Source of the DNA: Roseateles toxinivorans
Lineage (GTDB): Bacteria > Pseudomonadota > Gammaproteobacteria > Burkholderiales > Burkholderiaceae_C
Direction: 5' to 3'
Length of the DNA stretch: 64,000 nucleotides
Assembly (NCBI RefSeq): GCF_004362525.1
Contig: NZ_SNXS01000003.1
Span: 372,001-436,000 of the forward strand
Both the position numbers and the translations under genes were made by a program. Positions 1 to 10,910 of this stretch are shown here, one piece after another. Every line of letters begins with the position of its first letter. Within the stretch, counting starts at the first letter, position 1. Under the pieces are notes generated by a model. The model worked only from the letters and a program-made list of their open reading frames with translations, had not been told where the DNA came from and searched no databases.

Positions 1-1
1 T

Positions 2-181
2 TTCAATGAATACACCTTGCAGCCGGGCGAGGTGAAGCAGTGGCCGGTGGTGTTTGTGGTTGATCCGAAGCTGCCCCGCGATGTGAAGACCATCACCCTG
101 TCCTACACCTTCTTCGAGGTGCCGGGCAAGAACGTGAAACAAGGCCAGGCGCCCAAGCTCGAAGCGGAGCCGCGCACATGA
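2..181 (+). CDS. ctaG: Cytochrome c oxidase assembly protein CtaG, C-terminal fragment
   Basis: Only the last 59 codons are in the window; the gene starts upstream. CtaG/Cox11 delivers copper to the CuB centre of cytochrome c oxidase subunit I from the periplasmic face of the membrane. The visible part is a beta-rich tail containing PVVFVVDP and ITLSYTFFE, which matches the end of the Cox11 domain. The copper-binding cysteines would lie upstream of the window. The stop overlaps the next start as ATGA at 178-181, so the two are translationally coupled. Position before DUF2970 and ctaE is the usual order in Burkholderiales and supports the call. Confidence 0.85.
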   Translation, partial: FNEYTLQPGEVKQWPVVFVVDPKLPRDVKTITLSYTFFEVPGKNVKQGQAPKLEAEPRT

Positions 182-420
182 GCAGGCCTGGTCAGGATTT
201 GAAGGAAGCCGCGGCGCGCCCGGGCTCGTTTTTGCAGACCCTGCGCGCGGTCGCATGGTCTTTTTTTGGCGTGCGACGTGGCGCCGGATATGAAGAGGAT
301 GTTGCCAAGCTCAACCCGGTGCATGTGATCATCGCCGGGGTGATAGGGGCAGCACTGTTTGTGCTGGCGCTGGTGCTGGTGGTCAATTGGGTCATCGGCA
401 GCGGCGTCGCCGGCAGCTAA
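178..420 (+). CDS. DUF2970 family small membrane protein
   Basis: An 80-residue protein with a hydrophilic N-terminus and one strong membrane segment at about residues 48-72, just after a KLNPVHVI motif. The conserved core (about residues 18-60, with SFFGVRRG followed by the NPVHVIIAG region) matches DUF2970, a family found almost only between ctaG and ctaE in betaproteobacteria. Its biochemical role is unknown; a role in oxidase assembly or stability is inferred from position only. It overlaps ctaG by 4 nt and is followed 35 nt later by ctaE. Confidence 0.8.
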   Translation: MSRPGQDLKEAAARPGSFLQTLRAVAWSFFGVRRGAGYEEDVAKLNPVHVIIAGVIGAALFVLALVLVVNWVIGSGVAGS

Positions 421-455
421 CAATCAGTTTGAAGTCTTAGGTTCGAGGAGAAATC

Positions 456-1340
456 ATGTCGGCAGCGACAACACCTGGCCAAACGCCGTATTACTTTGTG
501 CCCGCGCCTTCACGGCATCCGGTCATGGCCGCCTTTGGCCTGCTGCTGGTGATTCTTGGCGCAGGCCAGTGGATCAACGGCCATCAGTGGGGTGCCTATT
601 CGCTGGGCGCCGGCCTGATCTGGTGGGCCTTTGTGCTCAAGCAGTGGTTCGGTGAGGCGATTCACGAGAGCGAGTCCGGTCTGTACAGCGACCGCATCGA
701 TGTCTCCTTCCGCTGGAGCATGAGCTGGTTCATCTTCTCCGAAGTGATGTTCTTCGCCGCCTTCTTCGGCGCACTGGGCTGGGCGCGGATGTCCTCGGTG
801 CCCAATCTGGGCAACATCGAGAACATGCTGCTGTGGCCCGACTTCAAGTCCATCTGGCCCAGCGTTGCCGCCGGCTTCACAGCCGCCCCGGCCGGCGTGG
901 TCGAGCCCTTCACGACCATGGGCCCCTGGCCGCTACCGACCATCAACACGGCGCTGCTGCTGACCTCGGGCGTGACCCTGACGATTGCGCACCACGCGCT
1001 GATCGCCGGCCAGCGCAGCAAGACCATCGCCTGGATGTGGATCACCGTGCTGCTGGGCGTTACCTTCCTGGGCGTGCAGGGCTATGAATATGCCCATGCC
1101 TACAAGGACCTGAACCTGAAGCTCAGCTCGGGCATCTATGGCTCGACCTTCTTCATGCTGACCGGTTTCCACGGCTTCCACGTGTTCGTCGGCATGCTGA
1201 TGCTGCTGTTCATCACGCTGCGCCTGCAAAAAGGCCACTTTACCCCCGAGCGCCACTTCGGCTTCGAAGGTGCGGCCTGGTACTGGCACTTCGTGGACGT
1301 GGTCTGGCTCGGCCTGTACATCATCGTCTACTGGATGTAA
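456..1340 (+). CDS. ctaE: Cytochrome c oxidase subunit III
   Basis: A 294-residue integral membrane protein that forms subunit III of the aa3 oxidase; it stabilises the catalytic subunit I during proton-pumping turnover. About seven membrane segments are visible, with the family landmarks FIFSEVMFFAAFFGALGW near residue 92, a YEYAHA motif near residue 210, GFHGFHVFVG near residue 237 and the C-terminal YWHFVDVVWLGLYIIVYW. Length is slightly above the common 270-290 because of an insert before the central helices. A GAGGAG ribosome site lies 6-8 nt before the ATG. A hairpin at 1377-1406 follows. Confidence 0.96.
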   Translation: MSAATTPGQTPYYFVPAPSRHPVMAAFGLLLVILGAGQWINGHQWGAYSLGAGLIWWAFVLKQWFGEAIHESESGLYSDRIDVSFRWSMSWFIFSEVMFFAAFFGALGWARMSSVPNLGNIENMLLWPDFKSIWPSVAAGFTAAPAGVVEPFTTMGPWPLPTINTALLLTSGVTLTIAHHALIAGQRSKTIAWMWITVLLGVTFLGVQGYEYAHAYKDLNLKLSSGIYGSTFFMLTGFHGFHVFVGMLMLLFITLRLQKGHFTPERHFGFEGAAWYWHFVDVVWLGLYIIVYWM

Positions 1341-1376
1341 GCGCTTCAGGTGGGTCCCATGGGCCCGCCGCCATGA

Positions 1377-1406
1377 GAAAAGCGCCGCTGACAGCGGCGC
1401 TTTTTC
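1377..1406 (+). terminator. Rho-independent terminator after ctaE
   Basis: Perfect 9-bp inverted repeat AGCGCCGCT / AGCGGCGCT with loop GAC, followed by TTTTTCGCTT and preceded by GAAAA. The A-rich left side means it could also stop transcripts arriving from the minus-strand gene at 1429-1644, so it may work in both directions. Confidence 0.85.
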
Positions 1407-1428
1407 GCTTGGGTGTTGGTCGGGTTCT

Positions 1429-1644
1429 TCAGCGTCCGGCGGGTATGCCCGTCGGCTGTATCCATCCCAGCTTGTAGCTCAGCAGAATGAACAGGAACAG
1501 CGCCACCGACAGGCCGACCCGCAGCGCCAGCGCCCGCGCCATGCCGCCCGGCTTGTTCTTGCCGCTGCGCTTGAGCATGAACAGGCCGGCAGCGGCCAGG
1601 GCCACGAGGATGCCGACCAGGATGAGCACGATGATGATCTTCAT
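1429..1644 (-). CDS. DUF2909 twin transmembrane protein
   Basis: A 71-residue protein with two membrane helices (about residues 3-24 and 42-60) joined by a basic loop KRSGKNKPGG, the pattern of the DUF2909 family that accompanies cox genes in betaproteobacteria. Function is unknown. It is transcribed against its neighbours, between ctaE and the SURF1 gene, and its start lies 39 nt from the SURF1 ATG, so the two genes share a short divergent control region. Confidence 0.75.
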   Translation of the reverse strand: MKIIIVLILVGILVALAAAGLFMLKRSGKNKPGGMARALALRVGLSVALFLFILLSYKLGWIQPTGIPAGR

Positions 1645-1683
1645 GGGGCTTGATTATTCCACCCCGGGGCTGTGGGCGCCGAG

Positions 1684-2424
1684 ATGAGCAAGGCCCCCTC
1701 ATCGCGCGCCTGGGTCGTGCTGCTCGCCGCGCTGCTGGCCGTGGCCCTGACCGCCCGCCTGGGTTTCTGGCAGCTCGACCGCGCTGCGCAGAAGCAGGCC
1801 ATGCAGACGCGGCTGGACGAGCGCGCCCAGTTGCCGGAACTGAAGCCATCCGAGCTGGCGCTGAATGCGGCCGCAGCGCCGGTCCAGTACGAACGCCATG
1901 TGCGCGTGCGGGGCCGCTGGCTGACCGACAAGACCGTCTTTCTCGACAACCGGCCGATGGCGGGCCGGGTCGGTTTCTATGTGCTGACGCCGCTGCTGCT
2001 GGACGATGGCACACCGCTGCTGGTGCTGCGCGGCTGGGCGCCCCGCAATGCGGCGCAGCGTGCCGAGTTGCCGGCGTTACCGACACCGGCCGGCCTGGTC
2101 GAGGTCTGGGGCAAGCTTGGCCCCACGCCGTCAAGGCTGTATCAGTTCGGCGCGGCCGAGTCAGGAACCATCCGGCAAAATGTGGACCTGAGCGACTTCG
2201 CCCGCGAGACCGGGCTGGCGCTGCGGCCGCTGGTGCTGCAGCAGCTGGCCACCCCGGCCGATAGCAGCGACGGGCTGCTGCGCCAATGGCCTGCACCGGC
2301 GGTGGACATCCACAAGCACTATGGCTATGCCTTCCAGTGGTTCGCGCTGAGCACACTGCTGGTCGGTCTGTACATCTGGTTCCAAATCATCCAACCCCGC
2401 CGCAAAGGCCGTATCCCTTCATGA
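1684..2424 (+). CDS. SURF1 family cytochrome oxidase biogenesis protein
   Basis: A 246-residue membrane protein of the SURF1/Shy1 family, which helps insert heme A into oxidase subunit I. One helix lies at about residues 9-26 (WVVLLAALLAVALTARLGFWQ) followed by the family LGFWQLDR motif, and a second near the C-terminus (WFALSTLLVGLYIWFQI) follows the HYGYAFQWF motif. Conserved GRW and DNRPMAGRVGFYVLTPL segments are present. The ATG at 1684 is preferred to an in-frame GTG at 1672. It overlaps the next gene as ATGA at 2421-2424. Confidence 0.9.
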   Translation: MSKAPSSRAWVVLLAALLAVALTARLGFWQLDRAAQKQAMQTRLDERAQLPELKPSELALNAAAAPVQYERHVRVRGRWLTDKTVFLDNRPMAGRVGFYVLTPLLLDDGTPLLVLRGWAPRNAAQRAELPALPTPAGLVEVWGKLGPTPSRLYQFGAAESGTIRQNVDLSDFARETGLALRPLVLQQLATPADSSDGLLRQWPAPAVDIHKHYGYAFQWFALSTLLVGLYIWFQIIQPRRKGRIPS

Positions 2425-3092
2425 GCACCGACCCTGAAGCTGTTTCGATGACCGTGCACAGCCAGCCGACGTCGGCCTCTCTGGTGAGCCCGGAGCGCAC
2501 ACGAGGCGGACGCATCCGCATGCTGTTGATCATGGCCGCCTGCGCCGCGCCGGTGATCGCCTCCTATTTCACCTTCTTCGTCATCCAGCCCAAGGGCCAG
2601 GCCTATAGCGAACTGATCACGCCGATGCGTGACCTGCCGCCGGACCTGCCGCTGCAGGACCTTCAAGGCAAGCCGGTGCAGGCCGCATCGCTGAAGGGCC
2701 AGTGGCTGCTCATCGCCGTGCAGGGTGCGGCCTGCGACGCGGCCTGCGACAAGCAGCTGTTCATGCAGCGCCAGCTGCGCGAGATGCTGGGCAAGGAGCG
2801 CGACAAGCTGGACAAGGTCTGGTTGATCCCTGACTCGGAGCCGGTTTCGGCCGCTGCACTGCAGGGCCTGAACCAGGGCGCCGACGCCACCGTGCTGCGC
2901 GTGCCCAAGGCGGCCCTGGAGACCTGGCTGGCGCCGGCTGCCGGCCACCAACTGAATGAGCATCTGTTCGTCGTCGACCCGATGGGCAACTGGATGATGC
3001 GCACGCCTGCGCAGGCCGAGCCGGGCAAGGTCAAGCGCGACCTGGACCGCCTGCTGCGCGCCGCCGCCAGCTGGGACCGGGCAGGGCGCTGA
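2421..3092 (+). CDS. SCO-like membrane-anchored thioredoxin-fold protein
   Basis: A 223-residue protein with one membrane helix at about residues 34-56 (MLLIMAACAAPVIASYFTFFV) and a periplasmic domain. That domain has LKGQWLLIAV followed by CDAACDKQL, a CxxxC motif at the place where SCO copper chaperones have theirs, and a late VDPMGNWMMR strand typical of redoxins. A role in copper delivery or cysteine reduction for CuA is inferred from the fold and position. The equivalent of the SCO metal-binding histidine is not obvious, so it may act as a reductase rather than a chaperone. Start overlaps SURF1 by 4 nt. Confidence 0.75.
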   Translation: MSTDPEAVSMTVHSQPTSASLVSPERTRGGRIRMLLIMAACAAPVIASYFTFFVIQPKGQAYSELITPMRDLPPDLPLQDLQGKPVQAASLKGQWLLIAVQGAACDAACDKQLFMQRQLREMLGKERDKLDKVWLIPDSEPVSAAALQGLNQGADATVLRVPKAALETWLAPAAGHQLNEHLFVVDPMGNWMMRTPAQAEPGKVKRDLDRLLRAAASWDRAGR

Positions 3093-3095
3093 GCG

Positions 3096-4211
3096 ATGGC
3101 GGACGCTGGATCTGCTGTGTCACCGCTGCTGAGCATGGCCGCCCTGGGCCTGCTGCTGGCCGCCGGGCCGCTGCTGTGGCTGCAGCTGCGCCATCGCGGC
3201 GCGGCACCCACCAGACGCCTGCGCGCGCTGACGCTGCTGACCCTGTTCCTGACCTTCGACCTGGTGCTGTTCGGCGCCTTCACCCGTCTGACCGATTCGG
3301 GTCTGGGCTGCCCCGACTGGCCCGGCTGCTATGGCAGCGCCAGTCCCCTGGGTGCCACTGCCCACATCGATGCGGCGCAGAGCGCCATGCCCTCCGGCCC
3401 GGTCACCCACGGCAAGGCCTGGGTGGAGATGATTCATCGCTACCTGGCCACCGCCGTGGGCGTGCTGCTGCTGGCACTGTGCGCGATGACCTGGAGATTG
3501 CGGACTCGCGCCGGCCCGCTGCTGTCGCCCTGGTGGGCCACGGCCACCCTGGTCTGGGTCTGTGTGCAGGGCGCCTTTGGCGCGCTGACGGTGACGATGA
3601 AGCTGTTCCCGGCCATCGTCACGATGCATCTGCTGGGCGGTATGTTGCTGCTGATGCTGCTGGCCGTGCAGGCCCAGGCCTACGAGCCCAGGCCACTAAG
3701 CATGGCCCGTGGATTGCGCCGCGCCGTCTGGGCCATGCTGGGCCTGAGCCTGCTCCAGGTCGCGCTGGGCGCCTGGGTCAGCACCAATTACGCGGTGCTG
3801 GCCTGCACCGACTTCCCGACCTGCCAGGGCCGTTGGTGGCCCGAGACTGACTTCGAACACGGCTTCGCGCTGTGGCGCGAGCTCGGTGTCGGCAAGGACG
3901 GCGGCTGGCTGCCCTTTGCCGCGCTGACGGCCATCCACCTGACCCACCGCCTCGGCGCTGCCGTGGTGCTGACCGGGTTGCTCGCCCTGGCCTGGGCGCT
4001 GCAACTGTCGCGCAACCCCGACCTGAAGCCCTGGGCCCTGCGCCTGGCCCTGGTTGCGCTGTGGCAGCTGGCGTCTGGCCTGTCCAATGTGGTGCTGGGC
4101 TGGCCGCTGATCGCGGCCGTGGCCCATACCGGCGGCGCCGCCGCCCTGCTGGTGCTGCTGACCTTGCTGCTCACACGGGTCCATCAGTCGGCCCACCGCA
4201 CGCTTTCGTAG
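3096..4211 (+). CDS. ctaA: Heme A synthase
   Basis: A 371-residue polytopic membrane enzyme of the COX15/CtaA family that oxidises the C8 methyl of heme O to a formyl group, making heme A. Eight membrane segments can be drawn. Four likely heme-ligand histidines stand in the expected helices: EMIHRYLA, VTMHLLGG, IHLTHRLG and AVAHTGG. A cysteine-bearing loop (GLGCPDWPGCYG) and a second one (LACTDFPTCQG) are the typical extracytoplasmic pairs. It lies 3 nt after the SCO-like gene and 12 nt before ctaB, in one transcription unit. Confidence 0.95.
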   Translation: MADAGSAVSPLLSMAALGLLLAAGPLLWLQLRHRGAAPTRRLRALTLLTLFLTFDLVLFGAFTRLTDSGLGCPDWPGCYGSASPLGATAHIDAAQSAMPSGPVTHGKAWVEMIHRYLATAVGVLLLALCAMTWRLRTRAGPLLSPWWATATLVWVCVQGAFGALTVTMKLFPAIVTMHLLGGMLLLMLLAVQAQAYEPRPLSMARGLRRAVWAMLGLSLLQVALGAWVSTNYAVLACTDFPTCQGRWWPETDFEHGFALWRELGVGKDGGWLPFAALTAIHLTHRLGAAVVLTGLLALAWALQLSRNPDLKPWALRLALVALWQLASGLSNVVLGWPLIAAVAHTGGAAALLVLLTLLLTRVHQSAHRTLS

Positions 4212-4223
4212 AATCGCCTCCTC

Positions 4224-5129
4224 ATGTCCTCGACCACCCTGCCTCCCCAGACCACGGCCTCGCGCTTCCGCCAGTACTACGAACTGACCAAGCCGCGCGT
4301 GGTGCAGCTGATCGTGTTCTGCGCGGTGATCGGCATGGCCCTGGCCGTGCCGGGTGTGCCCAGCGCGGCGGAGTTTGGCGTGGCCCTGGCCGCCACCGTG
4401 GGCATCTGGCTGGTGGCCGGTGCCGCGGCGGCCTTCAACTGCCTGGTCGAGCAGCAGATCGACGCGAAGATGAAGCGCACCGCCTGGCGCGCCACCGCCA
4501 AGGGCCAGCTGAGCCAGATGCAGGCGCTGCTGTTCTCGGCCGTGTTGTGCAGCCTGGGCATGGCCATCCTGCTGATCTGGGTGAATGCGCTGACGATGTG
4601 GCTGACCTTCGCCACCTTCATCGGCTATGCGGTCATCTACACGGTGATCCTGAAGCCGATGACGCCGCAGAACATCGTCATCGGCGGCGCCTCGGGTGCG
4701 ATGCCTCCGGTGCTGGGTTGGGCCGCGCTGCGCGGCGATGTGGGCTACGAGGCCCTGCTGCTGTGCCTCATCATCTTTCTGTGGACACCGCCGCATTTCT
4801 GGGCCCTGGCCCTGTACCGCACCGAGGACTATCGCAAGGCCGGCCTGCCGATGCTGCCGGTCACCCACGGCTCGGAGTTCACCCGCCTGCATGTCTTCCT
4901 GTACACGCTGATACTGCTGGCCGCCACCCTGCTGCCCTTCATGACCGGCATGAGCGGCTGGCTCTATCTGGTCAGCGCGCTGGTGCTGGGCCTGGGCTTT
5001 TGTGCTCACGCCTTCGCGCTTTGGCGCAACTACTCGGACGCGCTGGCGCGCAAGACCTTCTGGTTCTCCATCTGGCATCTGTCGCTGCTGTTTGCCGCGC
5101 TGCTGCTGGACCACTATCTGATCAACTGA
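4224..5129 (+). CDS. ctaB: Protoheme IX farnesyltransferase (heme O synthase)
   Basis: A 301-residue UbiA-family membrane prenyltransferase that adds a farnesyl group to heme B to give heme O, the substrate of CtaA. The N-terminal [13 protein letters not shown] signature and the first Asp-rich region [15 protein letters not shown] are clear; as in many betaproteobacterial homologues the first Asp of that motif is Glu. The second motif region around [14 protein letters not shown] is also present, and about nine hydrophobic segments follow. Directly downstream of ctaA; the SCO lipoprotein gene starts 8 nt later. Confidence 0.96.
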   Translation: MSSTTLPPQTTASRFRQYYELTKPRVVQLIVFCAVIGMALAVPGVPSAAEFGVALAATVGIWLVAGAAAAFNCLVEQQIDAKMKRTAWRATAKGQLSQMQALLFSAVLCSLGMAILLIWVNALTMWLTFATFIGYAVIYTVILKPMTPQNIVIGGASGAMPPVLGWAALRGDVGYEALLLCLIIFLWTPPHFWALALYRTEDYRKAGLPMLPVTHGSEFTRLHVFLYTLILLAATLLPFMTGMSGWLYLVSALVLGLGFCAHAFALWRNYSDALARKTFWFSIWHLSLLFAALLLDHYLIN

Positions 5130-5137
5130 AAGCCCGC

Positions 5138-5761
5138 ATGAACCTCAGACGCAAGATTTTGCAGGCCGCCTTGTTGATGGCTTTGCTGCCCGGCCTGGCT
5201 GCTTGCGACAGGCTGGGCCTGGGCGGCGCCGGCAACAAGCCGGTGTTCAAGGGCGTGGACATCACCGGCGCCGAGTACGCGCGCACGCTCAATCTGAGCG
5301 ATCAGATGGGCCAGCCGCGCACGCTGGGTGACTTCAAGGGCAAGGTGGTGGTGGTGTTCTTCGGCTACACCCAATGCCCCGATGTCTGCCCGACCACGTT
5401 GGCCGAGTTGGCCCAGGTGAAGAAGGCACTGGGCGCCGACGGCGAGCGGGTGCAGGGCGTGTTCGTGACGATTGACCCCGAGCGCGACACCGCCGAGCTG
5501 CTGAAGGCCTATGTGGCCAATTTCGACCCTGGCTTTGTGGCCCTGCGCGGCACGCCCGACCAGACCGCGGCCGTGGCCAAGGAGTTCAAGGTCTTCTTCG
5601 CCAAGGTGCCCGGCAAGACGCCGGAGAGCTACACCATGGACCACACGGCTGCCAGCTTCCTGTTCGATGCCCAGGGCAAGGTGCGCGTGTTCTCGCGCTA
5701 CGGTGCCGGCGCCCAGGTGCTGGCCGACGATCTGAAGATCCTGCTGGCCGAGAAGACCTGA
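5138..5761 (+). CDS. SCO family copper chaperone lipoprotein
   Basis: A 207-residue SCO1/SenC protein that supplies copper to the CuA site of oxidase subunit II. The signal peptide ends in a lipobox LAAC (Cys22 or so), so it should be anchored in a membrane facing the periplasm. The metal site is complete: CPDVC at about residues 86-90 and the distal His in TMDHTAA near residue 169. ATG 5138 is chosen because it gives a clean lipoprotein signal; the reading frame is open far upstream but overlaps ctaB there. It ends the operon before a hairpin terminator. Confidence 0.93.
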   Translation: MNLRRKILQAALLMALLPGLAACDRLGLGGAGNKPVFKGVDITGAEYARTLNLSDQMGQPRTLGDFKGKVVVVFFGYTQCPDVCPTTLAELAQVKKALGADGERVQGVFVTIDPERDTAELLKAYVANFDPGFVALRGTPDQTAAVAKEFKVFFAKVPGKTPESYTMDHTAASFLFDAQGKVRVFSRYGAGAQVLADDLKILLAEKT

Positions 5762-5782
5762 GGGCGCGCGAGGTCCGGACGA

Positions 5783-5810
5783 AAAAAGAGCTCCCGAGGG
5801 AGCTCTTTTG
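5783..5810. terminator. Bidirectional terminator between SCO gene and rpoH
   Basis: Inverted repeat AAAAGAGCTCC / GGAGCTCTTTT around a short CGAG loop, with T-rich sequence on the right and A-rich sequence on the left. It lies between the two convergent genes and can serve the plus-strand cox operon and the minus-strand rpoH transcript. Confidence 0.85.
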
Positions 5811-5831
5811 CTTTGTCGCGCGGCCGCTGGT

Positions 5832-6755
5832 TCAGGCCAGTTCGACCAACGCCTTGCGCATCTTCTTCATCGCCGCCACCTCGATCTGGCGGATGCGCTC
5901 GGCGCTGACGCCGTACTCGGCCGCCAGCTCGTGCAGGGTCATGCCGCCCGACGAGTCGTCATTGACCTTCAGCCAGCGCTCCTCGACGATGCGACGGCTG
6001 CGGTCGTCCAGCGCATCCAGCGCCAGCGCGATGCCGTCGCTGGCCAGCACGTCGCGGCGGTGTGCCTCGATCACGCGGGTCGGCTCCTGGCTGTCATCGG
6101 CCAGGTAGGCGATCGGAGCATAGGACTCGCCGTCGTCGTCGGTCTGCGGCTCCAGCGCCACATCGCCGCCGGACATGCGCGTCTCCATCTCCAGCACCTC
6201 CTCACGCTTGACGTTGAGGCGGCTGGCGACGAGGTCGACCTCCTGCTCGGTCAAGGTGTTGCGGTGGGTGTCCACATCGGCCGCGTCTTCCTTCAGGCTC
6301 TGCTTCATCGAGCGCAGATTGAAGAACAGCTTGCGCTGGGCCTTGGTGGTGGCCACCTTGACCATGCGCCAGTTTTTCAGGATGTATTCATGGATCTCGG
6401 CCTTGATCCAGTGCATCGCGTAGCTGACCAGGCGCACGCCCTGGTTCGGGTCGAAGCGCTTGACGGCCTTCATCAGGCCGACATTGCCTTCCTGGATCAG
6501 GTCGCCGTGGGGCAGGCCATAGCCCAGGTATTGGCGGGAGATCGACACGACCAGACGCAGGTGCGAGAGCACCAGCTTTCCGGCGGAATCGACATCGCCC
6601 TGCTCCTGCAGCTTGCGTGCGAACGAGACTTCCTCTTCGGCGGTCAGCATGGGCATGCGGTTGACGGCCGAGATATAGGCGTCGAGATTGCCCAGCGAGG
6701 GCACGGGGGCCCAGCTGTTGCGTACGGTGAGGGCAGCGGTGTTGTTCATGGACAT
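5832..6755 (-). CDS. rpoH: RNA polymerase heat-shock sigma factor RpoH
   Basis: A 307-residue sigma-32 protein that directs RNA polymerase to heat-shock promoters. Region 2 shows HLRLVVSISRQYLGYGLPHG and GNVGLMKAVKRFDP, then the RpoH box region with QRKLFFNLRSMKQ, and region 4 ends with LHELAAEYGVSAERIRQIE. The ATG at 6755 is preferred over an earlier ATG at 6788 because GGAGG lies 8 nt before it and the longer form would begin next to the CIRCE operator. Transcription appears to be under HrcA (see CIRCE at 6792-6818). It is convergent with the cox operon. Confidence 0.96.
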   Translation of the reverse strand: MSMNNTAALTVRNSWAPVPSLGNLDAYISAVNRMPMLTAEEEVSFARKLQEQGDVDSAGKLVLSHLRLVVSISRQYLGYGLPHGDLIQEGNVGLMKAVKRFDPNQGVRLVSYAMHWIKAEIHEYILKNWRMVKVATTKAQRKLFFNLRSMKQSLKEDAADVDTHRNTLTEQEVDLVASRLNVKREEVLEMETRMSGGDVALEPQTDDDGESYAPIAYLADDSQEPTRVIEAHRRDVLASDGIALALDALDDRSRRIVEERWLKVNDDSSGGMTLHELAAEYGVSAERIRQIEVAAMKKMRKALVELA

Positions 6756-6791
6756 CTCAGATACCTCCAAGCTCCTTTGGTTCCACACATA

Positions 6792-6818
6792 TTAGCACTC
6801 GTGGCGGACGAGTGCTAA
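6792..6818. promoter_or_regulatory. CIRCE element (HrcA operator) upstream of rpoH
   Basis: A perfect copy of the CIRCE consensus: TTAGCACTC, nine spacer bases, GAGTGCTAA. It lies 37 nt upstream of the rpoH ATG. HrcA binds this sequence and represses groES/dnaK-type genes until heat stress titrates it away from GroEL. CIRCE in front of rpoH has been described by comparative genomics for betaproteobacteria, where it puts the sigma-32 regulon under HrcA control. Confidence 0.95.
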
Positions 6819-6830
6819 ACGCTGGGGCTA

Positions 6831-6848
6831 TTCCGGGGTTGACCGGAA
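6831..6848. promoter_or_regulatory. Second inverted repeat upstream of rpoH
   Basis: TTCCGG, six bases, CCGGAA: a perfect 6-bp inverted repeat 12 bp beyond the CIRCE element, in the cheW-rpoH gap. It has no T-run, so a terminator for cheW is unlikely; it may be an operator or only a hairpin. No regulator is proposed. Confidence 0.3.
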
Positions 6849-6929
6849 TTTAAGGGCTCAAAAGGCAGTGTCTGCTAACTTTGGAGCGCAAGCTTGCGCC
6901 AGATCAGTCGCGCGATGCCTGCCGGGGCC

Positions 6930-7424
6930 TCAGGCCAGGCCCATCTGCTCGCTGCTCATCAGGCCTTGGATATCCATCAGTATCAGCATACGTTCGCCGA
7001 CCCGGCTGATGCCGGTGATGAAGCGGGTGTCCATCGATGAGCTGACCTCTGGGGCGGGCTTGATACTTGCCGGATCGAGCTCGAGCACGTCGGACACGGA
7101 ATCGACGACCACACCCATCACCCGGCTTCGCACATTGAGGACGATCACCACCGTGGAGCTGTCGTACTCCGCCTGGCCGCCCATGCACAGGCGCAGATCG
7201 ATGATCGGCACGATGGCGCCGCGCAGATTGACCACGCCCTTCATGAAGTCCGGCGCATAGGCCACCCGGGTGGGTGCCTCGTAGGAGCGGATCTCCTGAA
7301 CCCTAAGGATGTCGATGCCGTACTCCTCGGCTCCCAGGCGGAAGCTCAGGTACTGGCGGGTGGCCGGGCTCTGGGTCGTGCTGAGTTCGGTTTGGCCGCG
7401 CAGGGCAATATCGGTGGAGCTCAT
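6930..7424 (-). CDS. cheW: Chemotaxis coupling protein CheW
   Basis: A 164-residue cytoplasmic CheW-domain protein, which links chemoreceptors to a CheA kinase. Family landmarks are QYLSFRLGAEEYGIDILRVQEI, PDFMKGVVNLRGAIVPIIDLR and GVVVDSVSDVLEL, followed by ITGISRVGERMLILMDI. The start at 7424 (MSSTDIAL) is an ATG; a TTG four codons upstream is the alternative. No cheA, receptor or other chemotaxis gene is in the window. It lies between rpoH and a hybrid histidine kinase, on the same strand as both, with 138 nt to the kinase stop. Confidence 0.92.
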   Translation of the reverse strand: MSSTDIALRGQTELSTTQSPATRQYLSFRLGAEEYGIDILRVQEIRSYEAPTRVAYAPDFMKGVVNLRGAIVPIIDLRLCMGGQAEYDSSTVVIVLNVRSRVMGVVVDSVSDVLELDPASIKPAPEVSSSMDTRFITGISRVGERMLILMDIQGLMSSEQMGLA

Positions 7425-7500
7425 GGTGGGGCGCAATCAAATCGACAGGAATGGGTGTGGCAGGCGGCTGCAAAGCCGGGCTCTGTATTTTGCGCATGCT

Positions 7501-7522
7501 CCGGGCCTTGCCCAGCGCCCGG
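7501..7522. other. Hairpin between hybrid kinase and cheW
   Basis: CCGGGC and GCCCGG separated by ten bases, 40 nt after the kinase stop on the minus strand. There is no U-tract, so it is at most a weak terminator or an RNA-stabilising stem. Confidence 0.3.
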
Positions 7523-7562
7523 AAAGTGCGAAATTTCTCGGATATCCGGATTGAGTGGACGC

Positions 7563-10751
<3,189 letters not shown>

Positions 10752-10870
10752 TGAGCTCACTGTAGAGTGCGCTGCAGTGCCGCCGGTCGCATCAACTCCG
10801 GAACCCACGGGGTCAAGTATTGACGGGCCGTCTCGGACGAGCGCGTTGTCGCTAAGCCTACACGCTTATT

Positions 10871-10896
10871 GCGGGCAGGTGGAGCCACCGGCCCGC
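10871..10896. terminator. Stem-loop just after ychF
   Basis: GCGGGC-A-GGTGG-AG-CCACC-G-GCCCGC: an 11-bp stem with one mismatch and a 2-base apex, 14 nt beyond the ychF stop on the minus strand. It lacks a following U-run, so intrinsic termination is uncertain; it may mark the 3' end of the ychF RNA. Confidence 0.45.
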
Positions 10897-10910
10897 CGGG
10901 CAACGCCCGC

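Noticed and set aside
3696-5114. A 472-codon minus-strand open frame opposite ctaA and ctaB
   Set aside because: Gln/Arg/Gly-rich shadow of two well supported membrane-protein genes.
3872-5137. Upstream extension of the SCO lipoprotein frame
   Set aside because: Overlaps ctaA and ctaB out of frame; the lipoprotein signal begins at 5138.
6886-6899. Perfect 14-bp palindrome GCGCAAGCTTGCGC after cheW
   Set aside because: A 5-bp stem with AGCT apex and no U-run; could be chance and is too weak to call a terminator or operator.
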